From Rhodococcus sp. SMB37 (GTDB lineage: Bacteria > Actinomycetota > Actinomycetes > Mycobacteriales > Mycobacteriaceae), in assembly GCF_004345605.1 (NCBI RefSeq), contig NZ_SLVY01000005.1, positions 186,001 through 250,000 on the forward strand: a stretch of DNA of 64,000 nt. Direction: 5' to 3'. Below the pieces are notes generated by a model. The model made no database searches and was not told the origin of the DNA. It saw only the letters and a list, made by a program, of their open reading frames with translations. The position numbers were made by a program, and so were the translations under genes. Below are positions 9,405 to 17,745 of this stretch, piece after piece (positions within the stretch are counted from its first letter, which is position 1; each line of letters starts with the position of its first letter).

Positions 9405-9695
9405 TCACCGGGCGAGATCTGCGCGCAATCGCGGCTCGTCGACCTCCCAGTAGCTGTGCTCCTTACCGTCGAGGAGCACCACGGGCAGACGGTCCCCGAA
9501 CTCGGCCCGCAATTCAGGGTCGGTGGCGGCAGCTTCATCCACATCGATGCAGGTGACCTGCAAACCGAAGTCCGCACACAACGCTTCGAGAACCGTGCGC
9601 GCAGGTCCGCAACTACCGCACCCGGCACGAACCAGGAGTGTCACCTCGTGAGCGGATGCAGGGGTCCCGGCCGGGCCGGAGGGTTGATCGGTCAT
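9405..9695 (-). CDS. glutaredoxin-like thiol protein (DUF836 type)
   Basis: A 96-residue thioredoxin-fold protein with an early CGSC motif (residues about 26-29 in LLVRAGCGSCGPARTVLE), a beta strand VTCIDVD, and a RLPVVLLDGKEH segment holding the cis-proline. It is likely a thiol-disulfide exchange protein of the small glutaredoxin-like family; in a mycothiol organism the partner thiol is unknown. A GTG at 9704 would add three residues. It precedes rex by 156 bp and is divergent from the SerB1-like gene, so the 165-bp gap before 9860 is a two-way promoter region. Confidence 0.85.
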   Translation of the reverse strand: MTDQPSGPAGTPASAHEVTLLVRAGCGSCGPARTVLEALCADFGLQVTCIDVDEAAATDPELRAEFGDRLPVVLLDGKEHSYWEVDEPRLRADLAR

Positions 9696-9859
9696 GACGT
9701 CCACTCTGCGGCATCAGCCCCGGAGACGAAGGTCACACCCACGGATCGGCCGAACGTCGAAGCCTGATAACGCGTCCACCACGGGCTACGCTTGCGGGCG
9801 GGTCGTGCATCGGGGTGTGACGCTGGGTCGGCACGACCGTCACGACACGGGAGGTGCGG

Positions 9860-10864
9860 GTGCCTGAACGTTCGTTGCCATACGGGCGGGGTATGGGTGA
9901 GGCGTGGGCGCGCATCATTCGGCCCGGCCGGCGCCTGTTGTCGCGCAAATTCGGGCCGAGCGAGGAAGAGGTCCGCGCCAATCTCGCCGGTGAGGCGAGC
10001 GCCGACGCGGCTCTCGCACTGCACGGTGCGCGGAGTGAACCGGAAGCGGGAATCGAGCCCGGTACCGACTCCGGCGCCCGCGGCGCGACCGACCTGACAG
10101 CGGCCGCGTTCTTCGACGTCGACAACACGATGGTGCAGGGAGCGTCGATCATCCACTTCGCCCGCGGGCTCGTCGCGCGGAACTACTTCCGCAAGACCGA
10201 CCTCTTCGAGTTCGCGTGGCAACAAGTGAAGTTCCGGATCACCGGCAAGGAGAACAGCGACGACGTCGCAAGCGGCCGCGACAAGGCCCTCTCCTTCGTG
10301 CAGGGCAGATCCACCGCGGAACTTCGTCGACTCGGTGAAGAGGTCTACGACGACATCATCGCCGACAAGATCTGGCCCGGAACCCGCATGCTCGCGCAGA
10401 TGCACCTCGACGCAGGTCAGCAGGTGTGGCTCGTCACGGCAACCCCGGTCGAACTCGCCGACGTCATCGCCAAACGCCTCGGCCTGACCGGCGCCTTGGG
10501 CACCGTCGCGGAGTCGGAGAACGGGGTGTTCACCGGCCGTCTCGTCGGCGACATCCTGCACGGACTCGGCAAGGCCCACGCGGTGCGCGCCCTCGCGATC
10601 CGCGAGGGCCTCAACCTCAAGCGGTGCACCGCGTATTCCGACAGCCACAACGACGTGCCGATGTTGTCGCTGGTGGGAACGGCGGTCGCGATCAATCCCG
10701 ATCCCGATCTGCGGCAGGTCGCACGCACCCGGGGCTGGGAAGTACGGGACTTCCGCACGGCACGTAAGGCGGCGAAGGTCGGTGTGCCGACGGCGCTCGG
10801 ACTCGGCGCGGCCGGCGGCGCGGTCGCGATCGTGCTCGGACGACGACGCGACAAGACCGCCTGA
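9860..10864 (+). CDS. HAD-IB family phosphatase, SerB1-like
   Basis: A 334-residue haloacid-dehalogenase-fold phosphatase. Motif I is [11 protein letters not shown], motif II is LVTATP, and motif III/IV is [10 protein letters not shown], giving the Asp nucleophile and Mg-binding acids. It is the phosphoserine-phosphatase-like subfamily (SerB1), but the substrate is not proven. A hydrophobic C-terminal segment ([19 protein letters not shown]) suggests membrane attachment. The GTG at 9860 is chosen because GGAGG at 9850-9854 lies 5 nt ahead; a GTG at 9854 overlaps that site. It converges with the acyltransferase gene with a gap under 10 bp. Confidence 0.85.
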   Translation: MPERSLPYGRGMGEAWARIIRPGRRLLSRKFGPSEEEVRANLAGEASADAALALHGARSEPEAGIEPGTDSGARGATDLTAAAFFDVDNTMVQGASIIHFARGLVARNYFRKTDLFEFAWQQVKFRITGKENSDDVASGRDKALSFVQGRSTAELRRLGEEVYDDIIADKIWPGTRMLAQMHLDAGQQVWLVTATPVELADVIAKRLGLTGALGTVAESENGVFTGRLVGDILHGLGKAHAVRALAIREGLNLKRCTAYSDSHNDVPMLSLVGTAVAINPDPDLRQVARTRGWEVRDFRTARKAAKVGVPTALGLGAAGGAVAIVLGRRRDKTA

Positions 10865-10873
10865 CCCAAGGCG

Positions 10874-11881
10874 TCAGCCGAGGAAGACGTTCCGGCGGCG
10901 AGTGAGCAGTTTGTAGAGGGTCTGTTGGATCACTTCACGGACATGGTCGGTGACCTCGAACAACACCATCGGATCGTCGGCCGATGCCTCGTCGTGGATG
11001 TCGGTGGCGATGGGTGTGCCGAATTCGATGTACCACTTGGACGGCAGCGGCACCGCACCGAGAGGTCCGAGCGCAGGAAAGAGCGGCGTGACCGGGAAGT
11101 AGGGCAGGCCGAGCAACCGCGCAAGCGAGGTGAGGTCGGCGATGTTCGGATAGATCTCCTCGGACCCCACGATCGAGCACGGGATGATCGGCGCGTGTGT
11201 CTTCAGGGCGGCGGAGACGAAACCGCCGCGCCCGAAACGCTGCAGCTTGTACCGCTCCTTGAACGGCTTGCCGAGCCCCTTGTACCCCTCCGGGAACACG
11301 GCGACGACCTGGTCTTCCCTGAGAAGTCGTTCGGCGTCGGGGTGGCACGCGAGGGTGTGTCCTGCCTTGCGCGCCACAGTGCCGACGACCGGCATGTCGA
11401 AGGCCAAATCGGCCGCGAGCATCCGCAGCGGCCGGTGCGCGCGGTCGTGCACTGCGACGGAGGTCATCAGGGCGTCGACGGGCAAGGTACCCGCGTGATT
11501 CGCGACGATGAGTGCACGACCATCGGCCGGAATGTTCTCGATCCCCCGGACTTCGACGCGGAACCACCTGTCGAACAGCGGACGCAGCGCAGGCATGAGG
11601 ATGTTGTCGTTGAAATGCGGGTCGAAGCCGAAGTCGTCGACCTCGTAGTCTCCGGTCATCCGGCGCCTGATGAACTCGGCGCCACCCGTGACGTGCCCGA
11701 TCAGGGCGGTGCGCAGCTCGTCGAGGAAACCGTCGACGGCCGTGTGCTGCGATGGCAGCGGTGCGGCACGCTCGGTCGGGCTGCCCTGCGACGGGTGCGC
11801 CGCGAAGGACTCCCCGGGCCGACCCGGAGCGGTGCGGCGGCTTCCTCCATGCAGCGGTATGACCTTGGCAACCTGAGTCAT
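10874..11881 (-). CDS. 1-acylglycerol-3-phosphate-type acyltransferase (PlsC family)
   Basis: A 335-residue glycerolipid acyltransferase. It has the acyltransferase box NHAGTLPVD and the second conserved box FPEGYKGLGKPF, and an IPCSIVGSEE segment near the fourth block. It should transfer an acyl chain to a lysophospholipid or related acceptor at the membrane. The ATG at 11881 overlaps the stop of the SDR gene upstream and is preceded by GGAGGTGCG. The same pair (SDR then acyltransferase) is seen at Rv0501-Rv0502 in M. tuberculosis, supporting a joint envelope-lipid role. The true acceptor is unknown. Confidence 0.85.
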   Translation of the reverse strand: MTQVAKVIPLHGGSRRTAPGRPGESFAAHPSQGSPTERAAPLPSQHTAVDGFLDELRTALIGHVTGGAEFIRRRMTGDYEVDDFGFDPHFNDNILMPALRPLFDRWFRVEVRGIENIPADGRALIVANHAGTLPVDALMTSVAVHDRAHRPLRMLAADLAFDMPVVGTVARKAGHTLACHPDAERLLREDQVVAVFPEGYKGLGKPFKERYKLQRFGRGGFVSAALKTHAPIIPCSIVGSEEIYPNIADLTSLARLLGLPYFPVTPLFPALGPLGAVPLPSKWYIEFGTPIATDIHDEASADDPMVLFEVTDHVREVIQQTLYKLLTRRRNVFLG

Positions 11882-12948
11882 CGCACCTCCGTTCGCTCCC
11901 CGAGGGCGGAAAGCAGCATCGATTCGGCTCTGTCGACCCATTCGGACTTCACGAGGCGGGACATCCCGATTCCTCGCGCGAAGTCGTCGAGGGCTTCCTT
12001 TGTGGTCCAGCGCGGTTCGAATCCGAGTTCTTCACGCATGCGTCTCGTGTCGAGACCGCATCCGAAGTGGAAATAGTCGAGTTCTTCCTTCGTGAACGAC
12101 TTCATGACCGATCCCACGAGGGCATGGCCCACATTGCGGAACAGGCCGTAGGGCATCGGCACGGTCAGGCCACCGGCCCGGCGCACCGCCTGCGTCATCA
12201 TCACGATGCCGTCGCCCGCCACGTTGTAGGTACCGGGCGGCCCGCCGAGCGTCGCGCATTCGAGGGCGCCGAGCGCATCCTCCTCGTGCAGCAACTGCAG
12301 CCGTGCGTCGCGGCCGAGGACATTGGGTACCAGCGGCGAGGTGAGATAGTTCGAGACCGATCCCGGAAGTCGGTTACCGACCGTGGGTGCGAGCCTCAGA
12401 ATCGTGGTGTCGATGTCGCTGCGCCGCCGCGCGAGGCCTCGCAGGTAGCCCTCGATCTCGATCATGTCGCGGGCGAACGCACCGGTGGGCCGACGCCGCG
12501 CGCTCATCTCCTCCGTGAACTTCGCGGGGTCCTTGGCGCTCGAGCCGTAGACGACCGACGACGACCGCAGCACCACCTTGCGCACCGACGGCGCCTTCTG
12601 GCACACCGCGAACAACTGCATCGCGCCGATGACGTTCATGTCCTTCATCGCGGCGCGTGCGCCGGACTTGGGCGCCTTGGTGACCGCCGAGGCGTGCACG
12701 ACTGTGTCCACGTTCATGTTTCTGATGACTTTGCCGATCAGCGGGTTCCTGATGTCGGCGAGGACGAACTCGGCGCGTCCCATGCGGCGATGCATGTCTT
12801 TGGTGGGTGACTGGGTATCGACGGCGATGACGCGTTCGATGTCCGGGTTCTGAGCCAGCCGGGTGACGAGGAAGCCACCGAGAAATCGGCTCGCGCCCGT
12901 CACCAGTACGACACCTGGCGGCTCGGTCTGTCGCCCGTGTGAAGTCAC
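11878..12948 (-). CDS. epimerase-like extended SDR protein with an altered catalytic motif
   Basis: A 356-residue NAD(P)-binding protein of the UDP-glucose 4-epimerase superfamily (GalE2-like by position). The nucleotide motif is TGASRFLGG at residues 17-25. The usual YxxxK catalytic pair appears as FARDM at 158-162, so Tyr and Lys are both missing and normal dehydrogenase or epimerase chemistry is doubtful. The GTG at 12948 is preceded by AGGGGGT. An ATG-less extension to 13116 is in frame but low quality. It is coupled to the acyltransferase by a 4-bp overlap. Confidence 0.8.
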   Translation of the reverse strand: MTSHGRQTEPPGVVLVTGASRFLGGFLVTRLAQNPDIERVIAVDTQSPTKDMHRRMGRAEFVLADIRNPLIGKVIRNMNVDTVVHASAVTKAPKSGARAAMKDMNVIGAMQLFAVCQKAPSVRKVVLRSSSVVYGSSAKDPAKFTEEMSARRRPTGAFARDMIEIEGYLRGLARRRSDIDTTILRLAPTVGNRLPGSVSNYLTSPLVPNVLGRDARLQLLHEEDALGALECATLGGPPGTYNVAGDGIVMMTQAVRRAGGLTVPMPYGLFRNVGHALVGSVMKSFTKEELDYFHFGCGLDTRRMREELGFEPRWTTKEALDDFARGIGMSRLVKSEWVDRAESMLLSALGERTEVR

Positions 12949-13086
12949 AGCACCCCCTGCTCGCAGAACATCTCCGTCGTCGGCCCCACCTCGCCACAGG
13001 ACGGTATGCGCTACAACAATACGGTGACATCGGCAACATCGCATGACACCTGGGTAAACGTCGAGTTGCTCACCGTGCAGGAACGC

Positions 13087-13119
13087 CGAATGCCCGCCAC
13101 CATGGGTGACGGGCATTCG
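13087..13119 (-). terminator. hairpin downstream of the bS22 gene
   Basis: Arms CGAATGCCCG (13087-13096) and CGGGCATTCG (13110-13119) with a 13-nt loop lie about 50-85 nt past the end of the leftward bS22 gene and before the SDR gene. No U-run follows. A terminator role is inferred from position. Confidence 0.5.
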
Positions 13120-13170
13120 TTCGGCGGTCCGGCTACCGGCGGCAGCTCGGATGCCGATATCGACAGTGAC

Positions 13171-13272
13171 TTACTTGCCGAGTTTCCTACGCTGCACACG
13201 AGTGCGGCGGAGCAGCTTGCGGTGCTTCTTCTTCGACATGCGCTTGCGGCGCTTCTTGATCACAGACCCCAT
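13171..13272 (-). CDS. small ribosomal subunit protein bS22 (AURKAIP1/COX24-domain protein)
   Basis: A 33-residue, extremely basic protein starting [19 protein letters not shown] and ending RRKLGK. It matches the actinobacterial AURKAIP1/COX24-type peptide that cryo-EM work on mycobacterial ribosomes named bS22, found in the small subunit close to the decoding centre. More than half of its residues are Lys or Arg. The ATG at 13272 is the only sensible start. It lies between the BldC-like gene and the SDR gene, the same neighbourhood as Rv0500A/Rv0500B, with hairpins on both sides, so it is probably monocistronic. Confidence 0.93.
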
Positions 13273-13385
13273 GTGGGCATCCCTCACGTTCTAATAGCGT
13301 TCCTGCGCACGCCGGTGACGTACGCCTTCTTCTGTCGGACGCTGGGCCTCGTGGTGACGAGGTCAGTGCCTCACGACACCGGCTG

Positions 13386-13415
13386 ACCGGTACGACGAAT
13401 AGCAATCGTACCGGT
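13386..13415 (-). terminator. hairpin downstream of the BldC-like gene
   Basis: Ten-bp arms ACCGGTACGA (13386-13395) and TCGTACCGGT (13406-13415) with a 10-nt loop lie about 60 nt past the stop of the leftward DNA-binding gene and before bS22. It probably ends that transcript. Confidence 0.55.
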
Positions 13416-13474
13416 GCAGGAACGACCGGATGAAATCGAGGTCCGCTCCGTGCTTCGACAGCCTCCGAGTCGGG

Positions 13475-13711
13475 TTATCCGACGTCGAAATACGATGTCT
13501 CGAGATAGTCGTGAACCGCCTTTGCGTGCACGCGGAACGAACGCCCCACGCGCACAGCCGGCAGCTCACCGCTGTGTACGAGCCTGTACACGGTCATCTT
13601 CGACACCCTCATCAACGACGCCACTTCGGCGACCGTCAGGAATTGGGTACCTGCGAGGACCGACTGTCCGTCTTGGGGTTGACCCTTCGACGGTGTATTT
13701 CCTGAAACCAT
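13475..13711 (-). CDS. excisionase/BldC-like helix-turn-helix DNA-binding protein
   Basis: A 78-residue protein made of one MerR/excisionase-type winged helix-turn-helix: FLTVAEVASLMRVSKMTVYRL then HSGELPAVRVGRSFRVH. This is the layout of BldC-class small regulators and of the chromosomal excisionase-like protein Rv0500A, which are housekeeping regulators and not phage excisionases. The ATG at 13711 has GGAGG six bases ahead; a 22-residue extension is possible but unlikely. It stands between proC and bS22. DNA targets are unknown. Confidence 0.85.
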   Translation of the reverse strand: MVSGNTPSKGQPQDGQSVLAGTQFLTVAEVASLMRVSKMTVYRLVHSGELPAVRVGRSFRVHAKAVHDYLETSYFDVG

Positions 13712-13883
13712 TACACACCTCCGGCACGTCCGCGCCGCCGGCTTCCCCTCCGGCGGAACAGACACGCACGTGCTCATTCGAGCTTAGCGTGACGAATGGT
13801 TCCTGTGCGACGATGGCGGCCACCAATTTCACTTCTGTCACACAGTTACGGCGTGTTGCGAGGCCCGGCGCCGGGAAGTTCGG

Positions 13884-14702
13884 CTATTCGGAACGGGCGC
13901 CGAGCTGCACCGATCGCTGCCGTGCGGCGTCGAGCGCGTCATAGAACGCGGTGCGGATACCGCCTCGCTCGAATTCTTTGATCGCTGCGGCCGTGGTGCC
14001 CCCGGGCGACGTCACGGCAGCACGCAGGTCCGCCGCGTTCTCCCCTGAATGCGCGAGCATCGCAGCCGAGCCGGTCATGGTCTGCACCACGAGATCCGTG
14101 GCTACGGTGCGGCTCAGGCCGAGCGCAACACCGGCGTCGATCATCGCCTCGGCGACGAGGAAGAAGTAGGCGGGACCTGAGCCCGAGACCGCGGTGACCG
14201 CATCCATCTGCGATTCGGGCACCACCGACACGGTGCCCACCGATCCGAGCATCTCGCGTACGAGGTCGAGGTGCTCGCCCTTCGCATGACGTCCCGAGGC
14301 AAGCACGCTCGCGCCCTGCCCGACGAGCATCGGGGTGTTGGGCATCACACGGACGACAGGAGAGCCCGCGGGGAGCTTGTTCTCGTAGTGGGCGGTCGTG
14401 ACGCCCGCAACGAGCGAGACGACGATCTGCTCGGTGTCGCTGTCGAGGTCGGCCGAGGTCACGTCGGCGATCACCGTATCGACATCGCCCGGTTTCACTG
14501 CCACGACGATCACGTCGGCGCCCTCGGCCGCATCGGCCGTGCCGTCGGTGACGCGGATCGCATACGCGCGCGCCAGTTCGTCTGCTCGCTCGGGCAGCTT
14601 CTCGACCACCACGAGGTCCTTGGTCGCGTAGCCGTTCTGCAGCAGCCCCGAGATCAGTGCCTCACCGATCCTGCCGCCACCGATCACCGCAATTCTCGTC
14701 AT
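13884..14702 (-). CDS. proC: pyrroline-5-carboxylate reductase
   Basis: Catalyses the last step of proline synthesis, NAD(P)H-dependent reduction of 1-pyrroline-5-carboxylate. The 272-residue protein has the N-terminal Rossmann motif IAVIGGGRIGEAL, the VVAVKPGDVD segment, the VRVMPNTPMLVGQGAS loop and the C-terminal helical signature with SGSGPAYFFLVAEAM and SPGGTTAAAIKEFE. Length is normal. The ATG start is clear. It is apart from the thioesterase gene (79 bp with a hairpin), so it may have its own promoter. Confidence 0.96.
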   Translation of the reverse strand: MTRIAVIGGGRIGEALISGLLQNGYATKDLVVVEKLPERADELARAYAIRVTDGTADAAEGADVIVVAVKPGDVDTVIADVTSADLDSDTEQIVVSLVAGVTTAHYENKLPAGSPVVRVMPNTPMLVGQGASVLASGRHAKGEHLDLVREMLGSVGTVSVVPESQMDAVTAVSGSGPAYFFLVAEAMIDAGVALGLSRTVATDLVVQTMTGSAAMLAHSGENAADLRAAVTSPGGTTAAAIKEFERGGIRTAFYDALDAARQRSVQLGARSE

Positions 14703-14710
14703 GGGTGACA

Positions 14711-14738
14711 GCGTGCCACGGGTCCCGCTGTGGCACGC
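14711..14738 (-). terminator. weak hairpin between the thioesterase gene and proC
   Basis: Nine-bp arms GCGTGCCAC (14711-14719) and GTGGCACGC (14730-14738) with a 10-nt loop lie 44-71 nt past the thioesterase stop and just upstream of proC on the leftward strand. It could be a terminator or part of the proC leader. Confidence 0.4.
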
Positions 14739-14781
14739 ATCGCAGTCCCGTGGTCGTCCGGGCCGTCGGCCGATCGGATCG

Positions 14782-15621
14782 TCAGCGCGGGATCATCGCG
14801 AGCTGACGGGACTGCACCACGACGGCCCCCGCCGAATCGACCACGGTGTGATCCGACTCGAACCAGGTCTGCCCGAGCACGATGCTCTCGTTCGTCAGGC
14901 GCAACCAGCCCTGCGCAGGGAGCGCGCGCAGGTAGGCGGTCAGCTGCACGGTGGGCGCCCACCCGAACATACCGCGATTCATCGTCACGGGAGCCGAGAT
15001 GTCGCCCGCCATGAGGGCGAACAGTGCGACCGTGTCGAGGTCCCTCTCGTCGGCGGGACGTAGCTTCGTCCACATCGCGATGCGTGGATCACCTTCCTGG
15101 TCGCCACGCAGGAATCCCGCGGTCGACTCGTCGACGCGCATGTCGACAGAGCCGCACAGGTTCACGATCTGTCCCATCGGGTGAGCAGGAGTGACCACCA
15201 GCGCGTTCTCGGGCGGCTGGGCGGGCATCTCGGTGGCCGGGTGCGGTACGGCGTACCGCGGCTCGCCACCGTCGGGCACACCGAGCGTGACGCTCGCCCG
15301 CACCGCGACACGGCCGTCCTGCCCGAGTTCGGTCTCCACCACGGAGACCTGTTTGCCCAGCTTTCGGACCACGGTGGTGACCTGGACGTCGCCCGGGTCC
15401 GGCGCGGACACGAAGGACGCGCTCACCGCGAGAGGCTGGACCGCGGGGTCGGCTCCGGCGCCGATCCCGGCGCGGCGGGCTGCGGCGGCACTCACCGCGA
15501 GCATGCATCCGCCGTGCACCTTGGGTCCGATGGTCCAGGTGGGCGCGATGTGCGCCGACCAGGCGCCCTCGCCGGTGGTCGTGAGTGTGGTCAGGTCGCG
15601 GAAAGGATGGTCGGTGGTCAC
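14782..15621 (-). CDS. double-hotdog thioesterase-family protein
   Basis: A 279-residue protein resembling the acyl-CoA thioesterase family with two hotdog repeats. The N-terminal repeat has IGPKVHGGCMLAVSAAA around the first helix and the C-terminal repeat has MFGWAPTVQLTAYLRALPAQGWLRL. Such proteins hydrolyse acyl-CoA esters; the chain preference is not visible. The GTG start overlaps the MerR gene stop by 4 bp, so it is co-translated with the regulator. It lies where Rv0499 lies in M. tuberculosis. Confidence 0.8.
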   Translation of the reverse strand: MTTDHPFRDLTTLTTTGEGAWSAHIAPTWTIGPKVHGGCMLAVSAAAARRAGIGAGADPAVQPLAVSASFVSAPDPGDVQVTTVVRKLGKQVSVVETELGQDGRVAVRASVTLGVPDGGEPRYAVPHPATEMPAQPPENALVVTPAHPMGQIVNLCGSVDMRVDESTAGFLRGDQEGDPRIAMWTKLRPADERDLDTVALFALMAGDISAPVTMNRGMFGWAPTVQLTAYLRALPAQGWLRLTNESIVLGQTWFESDHTVVDSAGAVVVQSRQLAMIPR

Positions 15622-16286
15622 TGGTTCTCCTGCGGGTGTCGATCTGCGTCGGTGGGGTCTGGGAGGTCGGAGTCGGCTACTGCCGAGAAGATCCGGGCGG
15701 CGCGGTGCTGGTGCGCGAGGCGACGCATCGCGGCAAGTACCGGTTCGTACAGCGCGGTACCGAGCACGGCGGCTTCGACGGTCTCCTGCCGCGAGGTCGC
15801 CGGAAGGAGGTTGACGTCGAGGTCCGCGATCTCGCGGATGTGCTCGCCGTAGACGTCGATACGCCGGTCGGACATGGTCAGACCGGCCGATTCGAGCGCC
15901 GCGAGCGCGCGTTCGAGTTGGGCGACGGCGGTGAACTTCGGGTCGTACAACTGACCGAGCCGCTCGAGCAGCGCGCGAGTGCGCGGGTAGTCGGCGTCGG
16001 GTGGGTTGTCGACATAGGGAGGGAGCGCCATCACCGCCTTACCGAGGGCGACGAACAGATTCTCGTCCGGATTCTCGGCGAGCGCGACGACCGCCTTGAT
16101 CTTGTCGAGCGGAAGCCCCTGACCTGCAAGCGCGCGGACCAAACCGAGTCGCCTCATGTGCGTGTCGTCGTACTGTGCCTGCGTCGCGCTCGTTGCGCGA
16201 CCGGGCATCAGCAGTCCTTCACGCAGGTAGTACTTCACAGTGGCCAGCGGCACACCGGTGCGCGCCGCCAATTCCGAGATCCGCAT
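15618..16286 (-). CDS. MerR family transcriptional regulator
   Basis: A 222-residue regulator. The N-terminal winged helix is MRISELAARTGVPLATVKYYLREGLL, followed by the second recognition part YDDTHMRRLGLVRALAGQGLPLDKI. The remaining 130 residues form an effector or dimer domain without a metal-binding cysteine pattern. The ATG at 16286 has GGAGG five bases upstream. It is divergent from a four-helix membrane protein and co-translated with the thioesterase. An inverted repeat in the shared promoter region is its probable operator. Confidence 0.88.
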   Translation of the reverse strand: MRISELAARTGVPLATVKYYLREGLLMPGRATSATQAQYDDTHMRRLGLVRALAGQGLPLDKIKAVVALAENPDENLFVALGKAVMALPPYVDNPPDADYPRTRALLERLGQLYDPKFTAVAQLERALAALESAGLTMSDRRIDVYGEHIREIADLDVNLLPATSRQETVEAAVLGTALYEPVLAAMRRLAHQHRAARIFSAVADSDLPDPTDADRHPQENQ

Positions 16287-16305
16287 GGTCACCTCCGATT
16301 CCCTC

Positions 16306-16357
16306 TTGACATCAGATACTACAACTATCCAGTATTGGATACCTTCACTATCCAATC
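16306..16357. promoter_or_regulatory. divergent promoter region with MerR-type inverted repeat
   Basis: The gap between the MerR gene and the membrane-protein gene holds TTGACA (16306-16311), then the inverted repeat ATCCA-GTAT-TGGAT (16327-16340) and a further half-site ACTATCCAAT (16347-16356). A repeat lying at the expected spacer and -10 position downstream of a -35 box is typical of MerR control. It is AT-richer than its surroundings. Confidence 0.55.
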
Positions 16358-16376
16358 TAGGGACAGAGGCATCCCC

Positions 16377-16793
16377 ATGCATCCCATGCTCGTCATCGTT
16401 CTCGGAGCGACACTGCTGACCGTCGCAGGCATTGCCTTCGGGGGCACTTTCCTACTCCGCGTCGCGAACGGCGGCGTGCCCACCAACGATCTTCAGAAGT
16501 CCTTCTTCCGCGCCGGGCACGCACACGCGGGAGTACTCGTGACACTCGGACTCCTCGTCGCCGTCACCACCCACGTAGCCGGCGCATCACCGGGATGGGC
16601 GGCCGCCGGTGCCATCGCCGTCCTGACTTCCGCGATCCTCGTTCCGGCGGGCTTCTTCCTGTCGGTACTGGGTGCGAATCCCGCACGACCAGGACGCATG
16701 ATTGCATCGGTGTGGCTCGGCGCCGCATCGCTGACCGTCGGCGTCGTGATCTCAGGTGTCGCGGTTCTCGCTGCCGGAATCAGCGCTCTCTGA
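16377..16793 (+). CDS. four-helix membrane protein divergent from merR
   Basis: A 138-residue membrane protein with four hydrophobic stretches: MLVIVLGATLLTVAGIAFGG, AHAGVLVTLGLLVAVTTHVA, AAGAIAVLTSAILVPAGFFLSVLG and IASVWLGAASLTVGVVISGVAVL. A conserved-looking FFRAGHAHAG segment follows the first helix. The ATG at 16377 follows an AGAGG ribosome site. The likely regulator is the divergent MerR protein. Its last 42 bp overlap the 3' end of the isomerase gene on the other strand. Function is unknown. Confidence 0.75.
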   Translation: MHPMLVIVLGATLLTVAGIAFGGTFLLRVANGGVPTNDLQKSFFRAGHAHAGVLVTLGLLVAVTTHVAGASPGWAAAGAIAVLTSAILVPAGFFLSVLGANPARPGRMIASVWLGAASLTVGVVISGVAVLAAGISAL

Positions 16794-17735
16794 CCAACCC
16801 TCACCGTCCGGCACGGGCACATCGGCACCGGGCATTCGGGCGACGTCCGCTGCGCGTGGATGCTCGGGGCGCGTGGTGATCGCGCTCTGCGCAGGGCGAT
16901 CGAGGTGCTTTCGTGCGAACGAGAGTGCCCGACCGAGCATCACCGACCGCTCGGCCCGGGTCCGCGCGCTCTGCGTACTCACTTCGAGCACCACCTGGCC
17001 CGCGAAGTCGCCGGCGGCGAGTCTCCGACACACCTCGGCGCACGGCTGGTCCCCTGCCCCGGGGATCATGTGTTCGTCCACCGACGACCCTCGACCGTCT
17101 GCGAGGTGCAGGTGGTTGAGGCTCTGCCCCATCCGTTCGGCGAGTGCGAGCGCATCCATCCCCGCGGTAGCGGTGTGCGACAGGTCGAGCGTGTAGTGAT
17201 CGAAGCCGGTGTCGGTGGGATCGAGCGACGGGCTGTAGGCCGACACCGCCGGCCCGGGGCCGCCGCGACGCCGCAGGCGGTGTGCGCCACGGTCGCGAAA
17301 CAGCACGTCCGCACGCATCGGATACATGTTCTCGACCGAGACCGACACGTGACTGCCCTGCCCGAGAGTCTTCACTTGCTCGACGAACCCCTCGGCGTAT
17401 CGGCGCTGCCAGCGGAAGGGCGGGTGCACCACTACGGTCGACGCACCCAGGATTTCCGCTGCCTCGACCGACCGCCCGAGCTTCGCCACCGGATCTGAGC
17501 CCCAGACCCGCTGCGAGATGAGCAGGCACGGCACATGCACCGCGAGCACGGGAATCCCGTATTTGCGCACAAGCCGCTGTACCGCCCCGGGATCCTGACT
17601 CACCGGGTCTGCCCACACCATGAGTTCGACCCCGTCGTAGTCGAGGTCGGCGGCGAACCGGAAGGCAGCCTCGGTGTTCTCTGGATACACCGAGGCCGTC
17701 GACAGCCCCACCGGGATACGCCGCGCCGTCACCAT
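16752..17735 (-). CDS. sugar phosphate isomerase/epimerase (xylose-isomerase-like TIM barrel)
   Basis: A 327-residue member of the AP-endonuclease-2-type TIM-barrel family. Typical segments are DYDGVELMVW, VLAVHVPCLL, STVVVHPPFRW, VSVSVENMYP, HYTLDLSHTATAG, LNHLHLADGRG and QVVLEVSTQ, whose His, Glu and Asp residues would bind a divalent metal. The substrate is unknown. It matches Rv0498 by position but has a longer, charged C-terminal tail of about 45 residues that overlaps the convergent membrane-protein gene. The ATG at 17735 is favoured. The gene lies 10 bp after the low-complexity membrane protein. Confidence 0.8.
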   Translation of the reverse strand: MVTARRIPVGLSTASVYPENTEAAFRFAADLDYDGVELMVWADPVSQDPGAVQRLVRKYGIPVLAVHVPCLLISQRVWGSDPVAKLGRSVEAAEILGASTVVVHPPFRWQRRYAEGFVEQVKTLGQGSHVSVSVENMYPMRADVLFRDRGAHRLRRRGGPGPAVSAYSPSLDPTDTGFDHYTLDLSHTATAGMDALALAERMGQSLNHLHLADGRGSSVDEHMIPGAGDQPCAEVCRRLAAGDFAGQVVLEVSTQSARTRAERSVMLGRALSFARKHLDRPAQSAITTRPEHPRAADVARMPGADVPVPDGEGWSESADSGSENRDT

Positions 17736-17745
17736 GACCGCAGCC

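Noticed and set aside
13475-13711. Excisionase-like protein as evidence of a prophage or integrative element
   Set aside because: No integrase, att repeat or phage gene is nearby, and the same small protein is a fixed chromosomal gene between proC and bS22 in mycobacteria.
16752-16793. 42-bp convergent overlap as a sign of a frameshift or misassembly
   Set aside because: Both reading frames remain good up to their stops; the overlapping part is only the variable tail of the isomerase, so an ordinary overlap is enough.
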